The position numbers were made by a program, and so were the translations under genes. DNA of 64,000 nucleotides from CAVYYW01 sp963772845 (GTDB lineage Bacteria > Bacillota > Bacilli > Bacillales > Sporolactobacillaceae), in contig CAVYYW010000014.1 in NCBI GenBank assembly GCA_963772845.1, forward strand, positions 496,001 through 560,000, given 5' to 3'. Below are positions 26,994-36,853 of the stretch, piece by piece. Under the pieces are notes generated by a model. That model was not told where the DNA came from, made no database searches, and saw nothing but the letters and a program-made list of their open reading frames with translations. Numbering within the stretch: position 1 is the first letter of the stretch; every line of letters starts with the position of its first letter.

Positions 26994-28493
26994 TTGCATA
27001 CTGGAATAATTATTTCACTCGCGATTTATTTTATTGGAATGCTGGCAATCGGATACTGGTCATTTAAAAAGACGACCGATGTATCAGATTACATGCTGGG
27101 AGGGAGAGGTTTAGGTCCTGCAGTGACTGCCCTTTCAGCAGGTGCTTCAGATATGAGTAGCTGGCTGATTATGGGATTACCTGGTGCACTTTTCGCCACC
27201 GGATTATCACAAGCCTGGATAGCGATTGGCTTGATTATTGGAGCGTATCTCAACTACCTGCTTGTCGCACCACGACTCAGAGTATATACTGAGATCGCTA
27301 ATAATTCGATTACGATCCCCGATTATTTTGAGAACCGCTTTATGGATAATACAAAGTTATTGCGGTTAATCTCCGGTATTTTCATCTTGGTTTTCTTTAC
27401 ACTTTATGCAACAGTCGGACTTGTATCCGGCGGAGAGCTGTTTAAAAGCTCCTTCGGAATGAACTACACATTTGGTATATTCCTAACGGCAGCTGTCGTC
27501 GTTGCATACACACTGTTTGGCGGATTTTTAGCAGTGAGCACGACCGACTTTGTTCAAGGGTGTATTATGTTTTTAGCTCTTATTATTGTGCCGATCGTTG
27601 TGGTCGTTGGAAGCGGCGGAACAACAGATGTGATGGATGCCATTCAGAATGCGGATCCAGGTCATTTTAATTTTCTCGAAAATCTTTCTTTTATTGCTAT
27701 TTTGTCTTCTCTTGCGTGGGGGCTTGGTTACTTCGGGCAGCCGCATATAATTGTCCGATTTATGGCCATTACATCAAAGAAAGAAATCAAAGCGGCTCGG
27801 AGAATTGGAATGAGCTGGATGATCGTTTCAGTCATTGGTGCAGTACTAACCGGATTCTTCGGTTATGCTTATTATCAAGAACACGGAATGCATATTAGCA
27901 ATCCCGAAACAATTTTCATAGAACTCGCAGATCTGTTATTTAATCCTTACATTACAGGATTCCTTCTCGCTGCTGTTCTTGCTGCCATTATGAGCACCAT
28001 TTCTTCTCAGCTGCTTGTTACAGCAAGTGCGGTTACTGAAGATTTCTACAAGACTTTCTTTAGAAGACATGCAAAAGATAAAGAACTTGTTCTTGTCGGA
28101 AGACTAGCCGTTTTAGCTGTTGCTATTGTAGCCGTTATCATGGCATATAATCCGAATGATACAATTCTTGGTCTAGTCAGCCATGCATGGGCAGGCTTTG
28201 GAGCTGCATTTGGTCCTGTTGTCCTGATTAGCTTGTTCTGGCGCAGAATGACGAAGTGGGGCGCTTTCGCCGGGATATTAGGCGGCGGTCTTACCGTTAT
28301 TTTCTGGTTGAATATCGGCAATTTAGGACTTCCAGCTGGTTTTACTAACTGGTCTTCAAATGTTTATGAAATGATTCCAGGCTTTATCATCAGTATGATT
28401 GCCCTATTTATTGTAAGTCTGGCAACACAGCCGCCACATAAAGATGTGACCGCTAAATTTGACGAGCTTGTTGCAGAAATGCAGAAGGAGTAA
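26994..28493 (+). CDS. putP: Sodium/proline symporter (PutP/OpuE type)
   Basis: A sodium:solute symporter (SSS family) with about 13 membrane helices and 499 residues from TTG 26994, the start with AAAGGAGAG at good distance. Key motifs are SAGASDMSSWLIMGLPGALF (helix 2, proline/Na+ site), GFLAVSTTDFVQG, and LAAIMSTISSQLLVTASAVTEDFY in the Na+-binding helix 8 region. In B. subtilis one paralogue (OpuE) imports proline for osmoprotection and the other (PutP) for catabolism. No put genes are nearby, so either role is possible. Confidence 0.9.
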   Translation: MHTGIIISLAIYFIGMLAIGYWSFKKTTDVSDYMLGGRGLGPAVTALSAGASDMSSWLIMGLPGALFATGLSQAWIAIGLIIGAYLNYLLVAPRLRVYTEIANNSITIPDYFENRFMDNTKLLRLISGIFILVFFTLYATVGLVSGGELFKSSFGMNYTFGIFLTAAVVVAYTLFGGFLAVSTTDFVQGCIMFLALIIVPIVVVVGSGGTTDVMDAIQNADPGHFNFLENLSFIAILSSLAWGLGYFGQPHIIVRFMAITSKKEIKAARRIGMSWMIVSVIGAVLTGFFGYAYYQEHGMHISNPETIFIELADLLFNPYITGFLLAAVLAAIMSTISSQLLVTASAVTEDFYKTFFRRHAKDKELVLVGRLAVLAVAIVAVIMAYNPNDTILGLVSHAWAGFGAAFGPVVLISLFWRRMTKWGAFAGILGGGLTVIFWLNIGNLGLPAGFTNWSSNVYEMIPGFIISMIALFIVSLATQPPHKDVTAKFDELVAEMQKE

Positions 28494-28561
28494 GTTTGAA
28501 AGCCCGTAATTTTTGGCGCTGAAAAACGCGTGGTTTTGTGAAAAAAAGAATTTAATCAAAG

Positions 28562-28608
28562 AAAAGGTGATTCTGACGCCATATTATGGCTAGCAGAATC
28601 ACCTTTTT
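28562..28608. terminator. Bidirectional terminator between putP and topB
   Basis: AAAAGGTGATTCTG and CAGAATCACCTTTT arms flank an 18-base loop, with T tracts on both strands. Confidence 0.8.
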
Positions 28609-28666
28609 TCTTCGGTCGTTCCTATTGGCAAAGGGAGTTAAAGAAATCGTTAATAATTAAAACGGC

Positions 28667-30754
28667 TTAATCATTTTTATTATTAAGAGCATCCTTTAAA
28701 GCATCTGCTAAACTGTTGCCGACGCTTTCCTGTTTGCCATACGTTTTTAATAGCTGACGTTCTTCTCGTTTATTGACCGTTTTTTTACGGTCTTTTGCTT
28801 TTTCAACAACATTGCATTTTTTACATTGGAAGTAAGTCCCGGCGTTCCCATTATGAATTTCCATTTTTTGATGACATTGCGGACAGCGTTTATTTGATTT
28901 TTTTGCTTCTTTATATTTGCGATGTTTGCAGTCCCGATTAGAGCAGATTAACATTTTACCCTGTTTGCCTTTTACTTCTTTCATAAGGCTGCCGCATTCT
29001 GGGCATTTTGATCCTGTCAAATTATGCGCGCGGTATGATTTTTCACTGGTCTTAATATTTTTTACAAACTGTTCCGTTTGCCTGACAATATCCGACATGA
29101 ATTTCTGACTTTCCTCTGTCCCGTGTGCGATCGCTTCCAGACGTTTTTCCCAGCTTGAAGTCAACTCGGGAGATGTAAGTTCTGGAATGACCAATTGAAT
29201 CAACTGCTTGCCTTTTGGTGTGCTGTACAGCTTGCCTTGCCTACGTTCGATGGATTCGGCATGAATTAATTTTTCGATGATTTCTGCACGGGTTGCTGGG
29301 GTGCCCAGATTGTATTTTTCCATCTTTGTTAGAAGATCTGCTTCATTATAAGGTGCAGGCGGCTCCGTCATTTGTTGCTTAAAGTCTGTCCGGTTCACTT
29401 TCAGCTGTTCACCTTCAATCGGATAATCTTTTTTCTGTATGCTGGATGCTGTTTGTCCAGTAACCGCTTTAAACCCTCCATGAATGACTACAGTATCTTT
29501 AGCTTTGAATTGATGATTGTTGATCGTGGCCTCGATTGTTAAACTTTCATATTTATAGGCTCCGTAAAAGAGCGAAAGGAAACGGATCGCTATCAGGTCA
29601 TAGAGCTTCTGCTCATCAGAAGACAAATCATTAAGAAACAGCGGCTGTTCAGTTGGAATAATAGCATGGTGGTCAGACACTTTAGAATCGTTAAAGATCT
29701 GCCGGTTTACGGACGAGCTCCCTTGTTTTAGAGCGTACTGGACTTCTTTTGCATACCCTGACCGCATTCCCTTAAGGCGGTCATTGAGCGTTTCTTTCAT
29801 GTCCTGTGTCAAATATCGTGAATCCGTTCTAGGATAAGTGACCAGCTTATGGTGTTCGTAAAGTCCTTGGAGGACTTGCAGTGTCTTTCTTGCAGAGAAG
29901 CCGAAGCGACGATTCGCGTCTCGCTGAAGCTCGGTTAAATCATAAGGGAGAGGGGACTGTTCGGATTTTACTTTTGAACGTATCTCCCTAATTTTTAGCG
30001 GCTGATTTTTGATTTCATCCAGAATTTTCTCAGCTTTTTCTTTTTCCTGCAGACGATGCGAGGTGCCGTTATACCATTTGAAATCCCATTCTTTACTGTG
30101 AGCACTGAGTGTCCAATAGGGGGCGGGCACAAAGGCATTGATTGTTTTTTCATGTTCTATAATCAGACCAAGAGTAGGGGTCTGCACCCGTCCAGCCGAT
30201 AAAGAGTCATTATATTTAATCGTTAGGGCGCGGCTTACGTTCAGACCAATCAGCCAGTCTGCTTCAGCCCGGCTTTTCGCTGAATAATATAGATTTTCAT
30301 AATCTTTTCCTGGTTTTAGTTGATTAAAGCCAGTACGAATGGCTTTGTCGGTTTGAGAAGAAATCCATAATCGTTTAATAGTTTTTTTCCAGCGAAGCCT
30401 CTCAAGAATCCAGCGTGCAACCAATTCTCCTTCTCGTCCAGCATCTGTGGCGATGATAATTTCATTAATATCCTGCCGTTTTGACAGTTGTTCAATTGCA
30501 CGAAGCTGAGGGCGTGTTTTGCCGATCGGTTTAACACCCATCGTTTTCGGCACAATAGGTAAATCATCAAATGTCCATGTTTTATATTTATTGTCATAGT
30601 CCTCAGGCATTTTCAATTCAATGAGGTGACCGAGAGCCCAGGTTACCACAAACTGTTTTCCTTCAATATATTGGCGATGGGTTTCAGTGCATCCCATTAC
30701 CCGGGCTATTTCTCGAGCCGCACTTGGTTTTTCAGCAAGAATTAATGATTTCAT
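28667..30754 (-). CDS. topB: DNA topoisomerase III
   Basis: A type IA topoisomerase that decatenates and relaxes single-stranded or negatively supercoiled DNA. It is 695 residues long. The Toprim domain has LILAEKPSAAREIARVMG at the start and IIATDAGREGELVARWI. The active-site Tyr is in LVTYPRTDSRYLTQD around residue 310. A C-terminal zinc-ribbon region has CPECGSLM, CSNRDCKHRKY, CPQCHQKM and CKKCNVVEKA. ATG at 30754. It is transcribed alone, convergent with putP. Confidence 0.95.
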   Translation of the reverse strand: MKSLILAEKPSAAREIARVMGCTETHRQYIEGKQFVVTWALGHLIELKMPEDYDNKYKTWTFDDLPIVPKTMGVKPIGKTRPQLRAIEQLSKRQDINEIIIATDAGREGELVARWILERLRWKKTIKRLWISSQTDKAIRTGFNQLKPGKDYENLYYSAKSRAEADWLIGLNVSRALTIKYNDSLSAGRVQTPTLGLIIEHEKTINAFVPAPYWTLSAHSKEWDFKWYNGTSHRLQEKEKAEKILDEIKNQPLKIREIRSKVKSEQSPLPYDLTELQRDANRRFGFSARKTLQVLQGLYEHHKLVTYPRTDSRYLTQDMKETLNDRLKGMRSGYAKEVQYALKQGSSSVNRQIFNDSKVSDHHAIIPTEQPLFLNDLSSDEQKLYDLIAIRFLSLFYGAYKYESLTIEATINNHQFKAKDTVVIHGGFKAVTGQTASSIQKKDYPIEGEQLKVNRTDFKQQMTEPPAPYNEADLLTKMEKYNLGTPATRAEIIEKLIHAESIERRQGKLYSTPKGKQLIQLVIPELTSPELTSSWEKRLEAIAHGTEESQKFMSDIVRQTEQFVKNIKTSEKSYRAHNLTGSKCPECGSLMKEVKGKQGKMLICSNRDCKHRKYKEAKKSNKRCPQCHQKMEIHNGNAGTYFQCKKCNVVEKAKDRKKTVNKREERQLLKTYGKQESVGNSLADALKDALNNKND

Positions 30755-30890
30755 AAAATCTCCTTCATATTAAAAGACGTCCAATCAATTATAAACGAAC
30801 AAATAGGTTTTTCAAAAAGTTTAACAAAATTAATTGACAATAAAATTATTATGTTAATTAAAAATATTTCTGAACTTTCTTAAAAAAACC

Positions 30891-30919
30891 TTTACCTTTT
30901 TTGAAAATGTCGCTATAAT
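30891..30919 (+). promoter_or_regulatory. Promoter of the bmrCD-type leader
   Basis: TTTACC at 30891-30896, 17 bases, and a perfect TATAAT at 30914-30919. It lies directly before two small overlapping leader frames. Confidence 0.6.
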
Positions 30920-30957
30920 AATGGAGGATTAAAATATGAGCGAAAGGGGTGTGTGTC

Positions 30958-31032
30958 ATGAAAAAAGTATTGAAATGGCTTCGGAAACAAGGAATGAATT
31001 TAAACGGCACTGCCCAGGATAAGCTGGCCTAG
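30958..31032 (+). CDS. Short leader peptide (24 residues) before the ABC exporter, BmrB-like role
   Basis: ATG at 30958 follows AAAGGGG and opens a basic peptide (MKKVLKWLRKQGMNLNGTAQ, then DKLA) ending in TAG. An overlapping frame from ATG 30936 (28 residues, MSERGVCHEKSIEM...) has GGAGG at good distance too, so which frame is translated is open. In B. subtilis, bmrB is a translated leader controlling bmrCD by attenuation under ribosome-targeting antibiotics. I infer the same role from the position and from the terminator that follows, not from sequence similarity. Confidence 0.5.
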   Translation: MKKVLKWLRKQGMNLNGTAQDKLA

Positions 31033-31035
31033 CAA

Positions 31036-31094
31036 CTTGTCTGTTTTTGAATTTAACAGACGGCAAGCCATGGGGATGTCCCCATGGCTTTTTT
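31036..31094 (+). promoter_or_regulatory. Attenuator: overlapping hairpins and terminator before bmrC
   Basis: A first hairpin pairs CTTGTCTGTT (31036-31045) with AACAGA...CAAG (31055-31067). Its last bases are shared with the start of a strong terminator, AAGCCATGGGGA (31065-31076) with TCCCCATGGCTT (31079-31090) plus T6. The two cannot form fully at once. This arrangement, directly after a short translated frame, is typical of ribosome-controlled attenuation. Confidence 0.65.
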
Positions 31095-31146
31095 ATGTGT
31101 TCAAACGGGTAATACAGCTTTTCCTGGACAATCAGGCAAGGAAAGG

Positions 31147-32913
31147 GTGACGCAAGTGAAAATATTTATTGATCTATGGTGGTATTTTAAACAGGAAAAA
31201 TGGAGGTATTTAACAGGAGTAGCTATTCTTGTTGCCTCCAGCTTTCTTAATCTGTTCCCACCCTATGTTGTTGGGATCATCGTGGATGATATCCGTCTTC
31301 ATAGACTTACAACAGCAATTCTATTGAAATGGTTGGGACTGATTGCTGTGTCTGGCATCATCATTTATGTTACGGGCTTCATTTGGAGACAAATGATTTT
31401 CGGTTCATCAATTAAATTAGCAAAACAGCTCAGAAACACGCTTTATGAACATTTTACTCAGATGTCACCTTCTTTTTTCCATAAAAGGAGAATTGGTGAT
31501 CTTATGGCGCATTCGACAAATGACGTTCTTGCTGTTGAAGATGCGGCAGGGGACGGCATATTAACTTTAGTCGACTCTATTACCATGGGAGCTATGGTTA
31601 TCTTTACTATGGCATTCCTAATCAGCTGGAAGCTGACATTGATTGCATTAATTCCGATGCCTTTTATGGCATGGGCGGTTAGTCACTTTGGGAATCTTTT
31701 ACATGAAAGGTTCCACAAAGCACAAGAAGCTTTTTCACAGCTTAATGATAAAGTTCAAGAGAATATCTCCGGCGTCCGGGTGATCAAGGCATTTGGACAG
31801 GAAGAAGCTCAGAAGGAAATGTTTCGGAAGGAATCAGCGGATGTGGTCGAAAAAAACGTGTCAGTTGCAAAAATTGATGCCCTGTTTGATCCTACCATAA
31901 CATTTATCGTTGGGATCTCTTATCTCTTATCTCTCGGTTTTGGAGCTCTATTTGTTGTACAAAACGCGATGACTTTGGGTGAGTTAACAAGCTTCACATT
32001 ATATCTTGGTCAACTTGTATGGCCAATGCTCGCCTTCGGTTTTTTATTTAACATAGTCGAAAGAGGGCGCGCTTCTTATGACCGTATTAAAAAGCTTCTT
32101 GATATCGAACCAGATATTAAAGATAAAGCGGGAGCAATAAGCACAGTCCCCTCAGGAGAGCTGCATTACACAATTTCTTCTTTTGTTTATGATGAAAAGA
32201 CACTGCCAGCATTAAAGGATATCGACTTTACAGTTGGAAAAGGACAGACGCTTGGAATTGCTGGAAAAACCGGAAGTGGGAAAACCACCCTTCTAAAAGT
32301 TTTACTCAGAGAATTTGACTGTCCTGACGCGAAGGTGACGATTGGGGAACAATCTATTTACGACGTTACGATGAGCGCTTTAAGGAAAGCGGTTGGATAT
32401 GTTCCTCAGGATCACTTCTTATTCTCTGCTACAATTGCACAGAATATTGCATTCGCGCTTCCTGATGTAAGTCTCGAGGAGATTAAGAACGCTGCAAAGT
32501 TAGCCAATATTCATGATGATATTGAACAGTTTGAGAAAGGGTACCAAACCCTTGTGGGCGAACGTGGTGTGACATTGTCAGGCGGACAGAAGCAGCGGAT
32601 TTCAATCGCAAGAGCGTTACTCATGAATCCTGAAATTTTGATTTTAGATGATTCCCTTTCCGCCGTAGATGCACATACAGAAGAAGCGATTTTAGAGGCG
32701 CTTCGTGTAAACCGGTCAGGAAAAACAACGTTGATATCAGCTCACAGACTGAGTGCGATTGAACACGCTGACTTAATTTTAGTTTTAGATGAAGGACGAA
32801 TTATTGAGCGGGGCAGCCACAAGACTTTATTGGCAAATAAGGGTTGGTACGCTGACATGTATCAGCGGCAGCAGCTTGAATCTCTCGTTGAACAAGGAGG
32901 GGTTTCGATATGA
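31147..32913 (+). CDS. bmrC: Heterodimeric multidrug ABC exporter, degenerate-site subunit (BmrC type)
   Basis: One half of an ABC exporter with a membrane domain of six helices (residues about 15-310) and an ATPase domain. Walker A is GIAGKTGSGKTTLLK, signature LSGGQKQRISIARAL and Walker B ILILDDSLSAVD. The usual catalytic Glu after Walker B is Asp here, the mark of the non-catalytic site in BmrCD/LmrCD-type heterodimers. It resembles B. subtilis YheI (BmrC) throughout. GTG at 31147 or 31156 are both possible. Its end overlaps the next start by four bases, and it lies behind an attenuator. Confidence 0.9.
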   Translation: MTQVKIFIDLWWYFKQEKWRYLTGVAILVASSFLNLFPPYVVGIIVDDIRLHRLTTAILLKWLGLIAVSGIIIYVTGFIWRQMIFGSSIKLAKQLRNTLYEHFTQMSPSFFHKRRIGDLMAHSTNDVLAVEDAAGDGILTLVDSITMGAMVIFTMAFLISWKLTLIALIPMPFMAWAVSHFGNLLHERFHKAQEAFSQLNDKVQENISGVRVIKAFGQEEAQKEMFRKESADVVEKNVSVAKIDALFDPTITFIVGISYLLSLGFGALFVVQNAMTLGELTSFTLYLGQLVWPMLAFGFLFNIVERGRASYDRIKKLLDIEPDIKDKAGAISTVPSGELHYTISSFVYDEKTLPALKDIDFTVGKGQTLGIAGKTGSGKTTLLKVLLREFDCPDAKVTIGEQSIYDVTMSALRKAVGYVPQDHFLFSATIAQNIAFALPDVSLEEIKNAAKLANIHDDIEQFEKGYQTLVGERGVTLSGGQKQRISIARALLMNPEILILDDSLSAVDAHTEEAILEALRVNRSGKTTLISAHRLSAIEHADLILVLDEGRIIERGSHKTLLANKGWYADMYQRQQLESLVEQGGVSI

Positions 32914-34685
32914 GCAACGAATTCAGCAATGAAAATTTATCAAAACGCGGGGTACTGAGACGCCTTCTTACGTATACTTCATCCCATAAAAAGGCCCTAA
33001 CGGTTGCCTTTATTATGTTGGTTGTTGCAACAGGAGCAGACGTGTTAGGGCCGATTGTGGCAAAAATATTCATTGACAGCTATTTGACACCAAGACATTT
33101 TAATTGGCAGCCTCTAACCCTTCTAACAGCTGGCTTTCTTGCTCTTTATATTATTTCTGCTGTTTTACATTATTTACAGCTTATTTCATTTCAAACGATT
33201 GCACTTAAGATCATTCAGCAGCTTAGAGTGCAGGTTTTTAGTAAGGTCCAGCATTTGGGGCTTCGTTTTTTTGATCAGACACCGGGCGGGAGTCTGGTTT
33301 CAAGAATTACGAATGATACGGAGGCCATTAAAGACCTCTATGTAAGCGTACTGTCTACTTTTGTTCAATCGATTGTTTTTTTAATCGGGATATTTATCGG
33401 GATGTTTTATTTGAATGCGCGGCTGGCAGCGTTATGTTTAATCATCATCCCGGTCTTAATCGCTCTGATGCTTGTTTATCGGCATTTCAGCTCTAAAATT
33501 TATCGATATAGCCGTGAAAAATTGAGCCAGTTAAATGCCAAATTGAATGAGTCTTTGCAAGGGATGAATATGATCCAGGCAATGAGACAGGAGAACCGGA
33601 TGCGTAAAGAGTTCGGTGAAATAAATCAGAAGCATAATACGTCACTGATGAGGAATATTCGCCTGAACAGTCTGATGCTTCGGCCAGCAGTTTTTAGCCT
33701 TTACCTGCTTGTATTAATTATTATGCTATCTTTTTTCGGGATCAAATCCTTTAATAATACAGTGGAAATAGGTGTTATTTATGCATTTGTGAATTATCTT
33801 GACCGCTTTTTCGAACCGATCAATTCAATGATGGTACAATTGACCCGCTTTCAACAAGCGATTGTGTCGGCTGAGCGTGTTTTCGGTCTTCTTGATGATG
33901 AACGTATGGCTCCTGTTAAGGAAGGTGAGGCACAGCATTTTATCCGTGAAGGATCTATTGAATTTAAGAATGTGACTTTTTCCTATGATGGACGGACTGA
34001 TGTATTGAAAAATATTTCTTTTGAAGCGAAACCCGGTGAAACGATCGCGCTGGTTGGTCATACGGGGAGTGGGAAGAGTTCAATAATAAATTTGTTAATG
34101 CGCTTTTACTCCATTGAAAAAGGAGAAATACAAATTGATGGTGTTCCGCTGAATAAATATGATGATAAGATATTAAGAGAAAAAATGGGGCTTGTCCTTC
34201 AGGATCCTTTTCTATTTGTAGGGGACATAGAAAGTAATATTCGCTTAAGCAATGAAAAAATAAGTGATCAGGATGTTAGGAAAGCGGCACAGTTTGTTCA
34301 AGCAGAGGATTTTATTGAAAAGCTTCCCGCTAAATATAAGGAACCGATCGGTGAACGAGGTTCAACAATGTCAAGCGGTCAGCGTCAGCTTATGTCTTTT
34401 GCACGAACAATGGCTCTGAACCCCAAAATTCTCGTTCTTGATGAAGCGACAGCAAGTGTGGATACAGAAACAGAAGAAGCGATCCAAGCGGTATTGGGGA
34501 AAATGAGAAAAGGGAGAACCACCATTGCCATTGCACACAGACTATCCACTATTCAGGATGCTGATCAGATTCTTGTTATGCATCAGGGGGAAATTGTGGA
34601 GCGCGGAAATCATCAGGAACTTCTAGGACAGCGAGGGCTGTATCATAAAATGTTTATCCTTCAGCAGGGTGAAGGAGCATCTTAA
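32910..34685 (+). CDS. bmrD: Heterodimeric multidrug ABC exporter, catalytic subunit (BmrD type)
   Basis: The partner subunit, 591 residues, again with membrane domain and ATPase domain. Walker A is LVGHTGSGKSSIINLLMR, signature MSSGQRQLMSFARTM and Walker B ILVLDEATASVDTETEE with the catalytic Glu present. This complements the Asp in the first subunit and gives one functional and one degenerate ATP site. It overlaps bmrC by ATGA, so translation is coupled. The B. subtilis orthologue is YheH. Likely role: export of structurally diverse drugs. Confidence 0.92.
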   Translation: MSNEFSNENLSKRGVLRRLLTYTSSHKKALTVAFIMLVVATGADVLGPIVAKIFIDSYLTPRHFNWQPLTLLTAGFLALYIISAVLHYLQLISFQTIALKIIQQLRVQVFSKVQHLGLRFFDQTPGGSLVSRITNDTEAIKDLYVSVLSTFVQSIVFLIGIFIGMFYLNARLAALCLIIIPVLIALMLVYRHFSSKIYRYSREKLSQLNAKLNESLQGMNMIQAMRQENRMRKEFGEINQKHNTSLMRNIRLNSLMLRPAVFSLYLLVLIIMLSFFGIKSFNNTVEIGVIYAFVNYLDRFFEPINSMMVQLTRFQQAIVSAERVFGLLDDERMAPVKEGEAQHFIREGSIEFKNVTFSYDGRTDVLKNISFEAKPGETIALVGHTGSGKSSIINLLMRFYSIEKGEIQIDGVPLNKYDDKILREKMGLVLQDPFLFVGDIESNIRLSNEKISDQDVRKAAQFVQAEDFIEKLPAKYKEPIGERGSTMSSGQRQLMSFARTMALNPKILVLDEATASVDTETEEAIQAVLGKMRKGRTTIAIAHRLSTIQDADQILVMHQGEIVERGNHQELLGQRGLYHKMFILQQGEGAS

Positions 34686-34730
34686 GACAAAAGATTGCCT
34701 GCATTTTATATTTCAGTCTTCTAAAAAGCA

Positions 34731-34767
34731 AAGAAGCCGGTTCCTATAGAAAAGGGACCGGCTTCTT
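34731..34767. terminator. Hairpin between bmrD and the convergent SDR gene
   Basis: AAGAAGCCGGTTCC and GGGACCGGCTTCTT form a strong stem. The T tract is poor (CTTCTTATA), but the position between convergent genes suits a bidirectional terminator. Confidence 0.65.
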
Positions 34768-34780
34768 ATATTAGAATGGT

Positions 34781-35524
34781 TTATGGCTGTTGTGTAGGTC
34801 TGACAAGAACTTCGTTAATTGCCACATGCTCTGGCTGTTCTAAAGCGTATACAACCGCTTTTGCAATGTCTTCACCTTGCAGCCGTTCCATTTCGGCAAA
34901 GCGGCTGCTGAAAGCATCAATTATATCTTTATCTGTAATCGTGTTAGTAAGTTCTGTGGCGACAGCGCCAGGTGAGATAATCGTCGTGCGAATATTGTCT
35001 GCTGAAACTTCTTTTCTTAAGCCTTCTGTAATCGCACGTACTGCAAATTTTGTACCTGAGTATACCGCGCTGCCTTTCATCACTTCATGGCCAGCGACGG
35101 AAGAAACGTTGACAATATGACCGCTTTTTTGTTCTTTCATGTGCGGAAGAACGGCGGCGATACCATACAGAACGCCTTTGATATTTACATCAACCATGCG
35201 GTCCCACTCATCGACTTTTAATTTATCCATTAATGAAAGGGGCATTAACCCTGCATTGTTTACGATCGCATCAATTTTCCCGTACGTTTCTAACGCTTCA
35301 TCAGCAAGGGCTTGCACTTGTTCGCGTGAAGTGACATCTGTGACTTTATAAATAGCCTGGCCGCCTTCATCTTCAATGGCTTTTTTTAATGTTTCAAGGC
35401 GTTCTTCCCGGCGCGCTGCCAAAACAAGCTTGGCACCATTTTTTGATAGATGTTTCGCTGCTGCTTCTCCAATTCCGCTGCTTGCACCCGTAACGATTAC
35501 AACTTTTCCATCTAATTGACTCAC
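34781..35524 (-). CDS. Short-chain dehydrogenase/reductase
   Basis: A classical SDR of 247 residues. The NAD(P) motif is VTGASSGIGEAAAK, followed by NNAG (IVNNAGLMPLSLM), the catalytic Ser in VNVSSVAGHE and YSGTK with Tyr and Lys. ARREER after the second strand suggests NADP preference. It is similar to the YdfG/serine-3-dehydrogenase group, whose substrates are 3-hydroxy acids. The actual substrate is not known. It starts at GTG 35524 and is monocistronic. Confidence 0.88.
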   Translation of the reverse strand: MSQLDGKVVIVTGASSGIGEAAAKHLSKNGAKLVLAARREERLETLKKAIEDEGGQAIYKVTDVTSREQVQALADEALETYGKIDAIVNNAGLMPLSLMDKLKVDEWDRMVDVNIKGVLYGIAAVLPHMKEQKSGHIVNVSSVAGHEVMKGSAVYSGTKFAVRAITEGLRKEVSADNIRTTIISPGAVATELTNTITDKDIIDAFSSRFAEMERLQGEDIAKAVVYALEQPEHVAINEVLVRPTQQP

Positions 35525-35613
35525 AAAATCACATCCGATCCGTTAAATTAATAAACTACATTTTTTACTATACAGCCATGATTCTCCATTTTCAAAGAAT
35601 CTGTTTTAAAGGA

Positions 35614-36748
35614 CTATTCAGCAGATCTGATTTTGTTATTTTCATTGTTGAGAAGCTCTTCAAGGCGTACCCTTTCTCTGTCTGATGGCTCATAATATAT
35701 TTTCTGGCTCGGAACGCCTAATCTTACTTCCTCATCTTCAAGGATAGCGAGGATGCGTGTATTAATATCTTCTCTTACATTCAGCCACTCTTCATAGGTC
35801 GTTGTCTTAGTAAAGAAATAAAGCAGCAGGTCAAGAGAGGAGGGAGCAAATTCGTAAAAATGTACGAGAGCTGTTTCAGGATCAATTTCTTTATGATGAT
35901 TTAGCAGAGTCTCTTATGGATGACGCAACAGCAATTAGCTTTTCCTTTGGTGTACGGATATCCAGACTTAATTTGAAGGTGATTCGCCGTTTTCCCATTC
36001 TTGACCAGTTGGTAATTGGTTCATTTGCGAGCGTTGAATTTGGTACGGTCACCACGGCCTGCTCAAAGGTTCTGATTTGTGTGGAACGAAAATTTATATC
36101 CTCGACGGTCCCTTCTACACTTGGTGTTTTGATCCAGTCATCAATCGTAAAGGGTGTCTCTGTTATAATAACCAGCCCGCCAAACAGGTTGCTTAAGGTA
36201 TCTTTTGCAGCCAAGGCGATTGCCAATCCGCCCAACCCAAGTCCCGCTACAAAACCATTGATGTTATATCCCCATTCATAAGCAACGATTGAAATGATTA
36301 AAGCAATGATTATAAATTTTAAGACCTTAGAAATAAACGGAATGACAATTTCATCAAATCTTAGATTAAAGCGTGTGGTCATGTGATTAAAAAACAGTCT
36401 CGTGGCATCTGTAAATAAGAAAAGACCCCATCCAGCGCAAATAATAAAGAAGGTATGGAAAAGTGTCGCAATAAAATGATTGAATCCGCTGGGGAGTCCT
36501 AGTGCTTTCAAGCCAAGATAAAATCCTGTAATGATTAATAGAACTGAAAAAGGTTTATGAAAAGCGCTAATAATAGCGTTATCCATCTGACCTTTCGTTC
36601 TGGATGTTACTTTGATTAGAAGCTTTAAAATAAGTCTGGAAAAGACCTGTCCAATTACCAAGAATAGAATAATTATACCTGCTGCCATGCCTATATCAGA
36701 AAAACTGATGCTGTTAATCCACTGGAAGTTATTCCACATCTGAGACAC
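35614..36748 (-). pseudogene. MscS-family mechanosensitive channel, frameshifted near the C-terminus
   Basis: A small-conductance mechanosensitive channel. N-terminal membrane helices are followed by the conserved pore helix and beta domain (GLGLGGLAIALAAKDTLSNLFGG, split here as GLGLGGLAIALAAKD and TLSNLFGG) and EGTVEDINFRSTQIRTFEQAVVTVPN. The frame starting at 36748 ends at 35891 as ...SSIRDSAKSS. Removing one base near 35911 continues it as LLNHHKEIDPETALVHFYEFAP to a TAG at 35614, giving about 378 residues with a charged tail. The length is close to the YhdY type. It may be a sequencing insertion. Confidence 0.85.
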
Positions 36749-36853
36749 CCCGATATTATGGTTTGTTTATTTTTCGTGTTATTATTTCTTTATTCTAATG
36801 TGTCCTGATCTATTGGGCAAATAAAGACTCAATTATAGAAAGAAGGTTATTAT

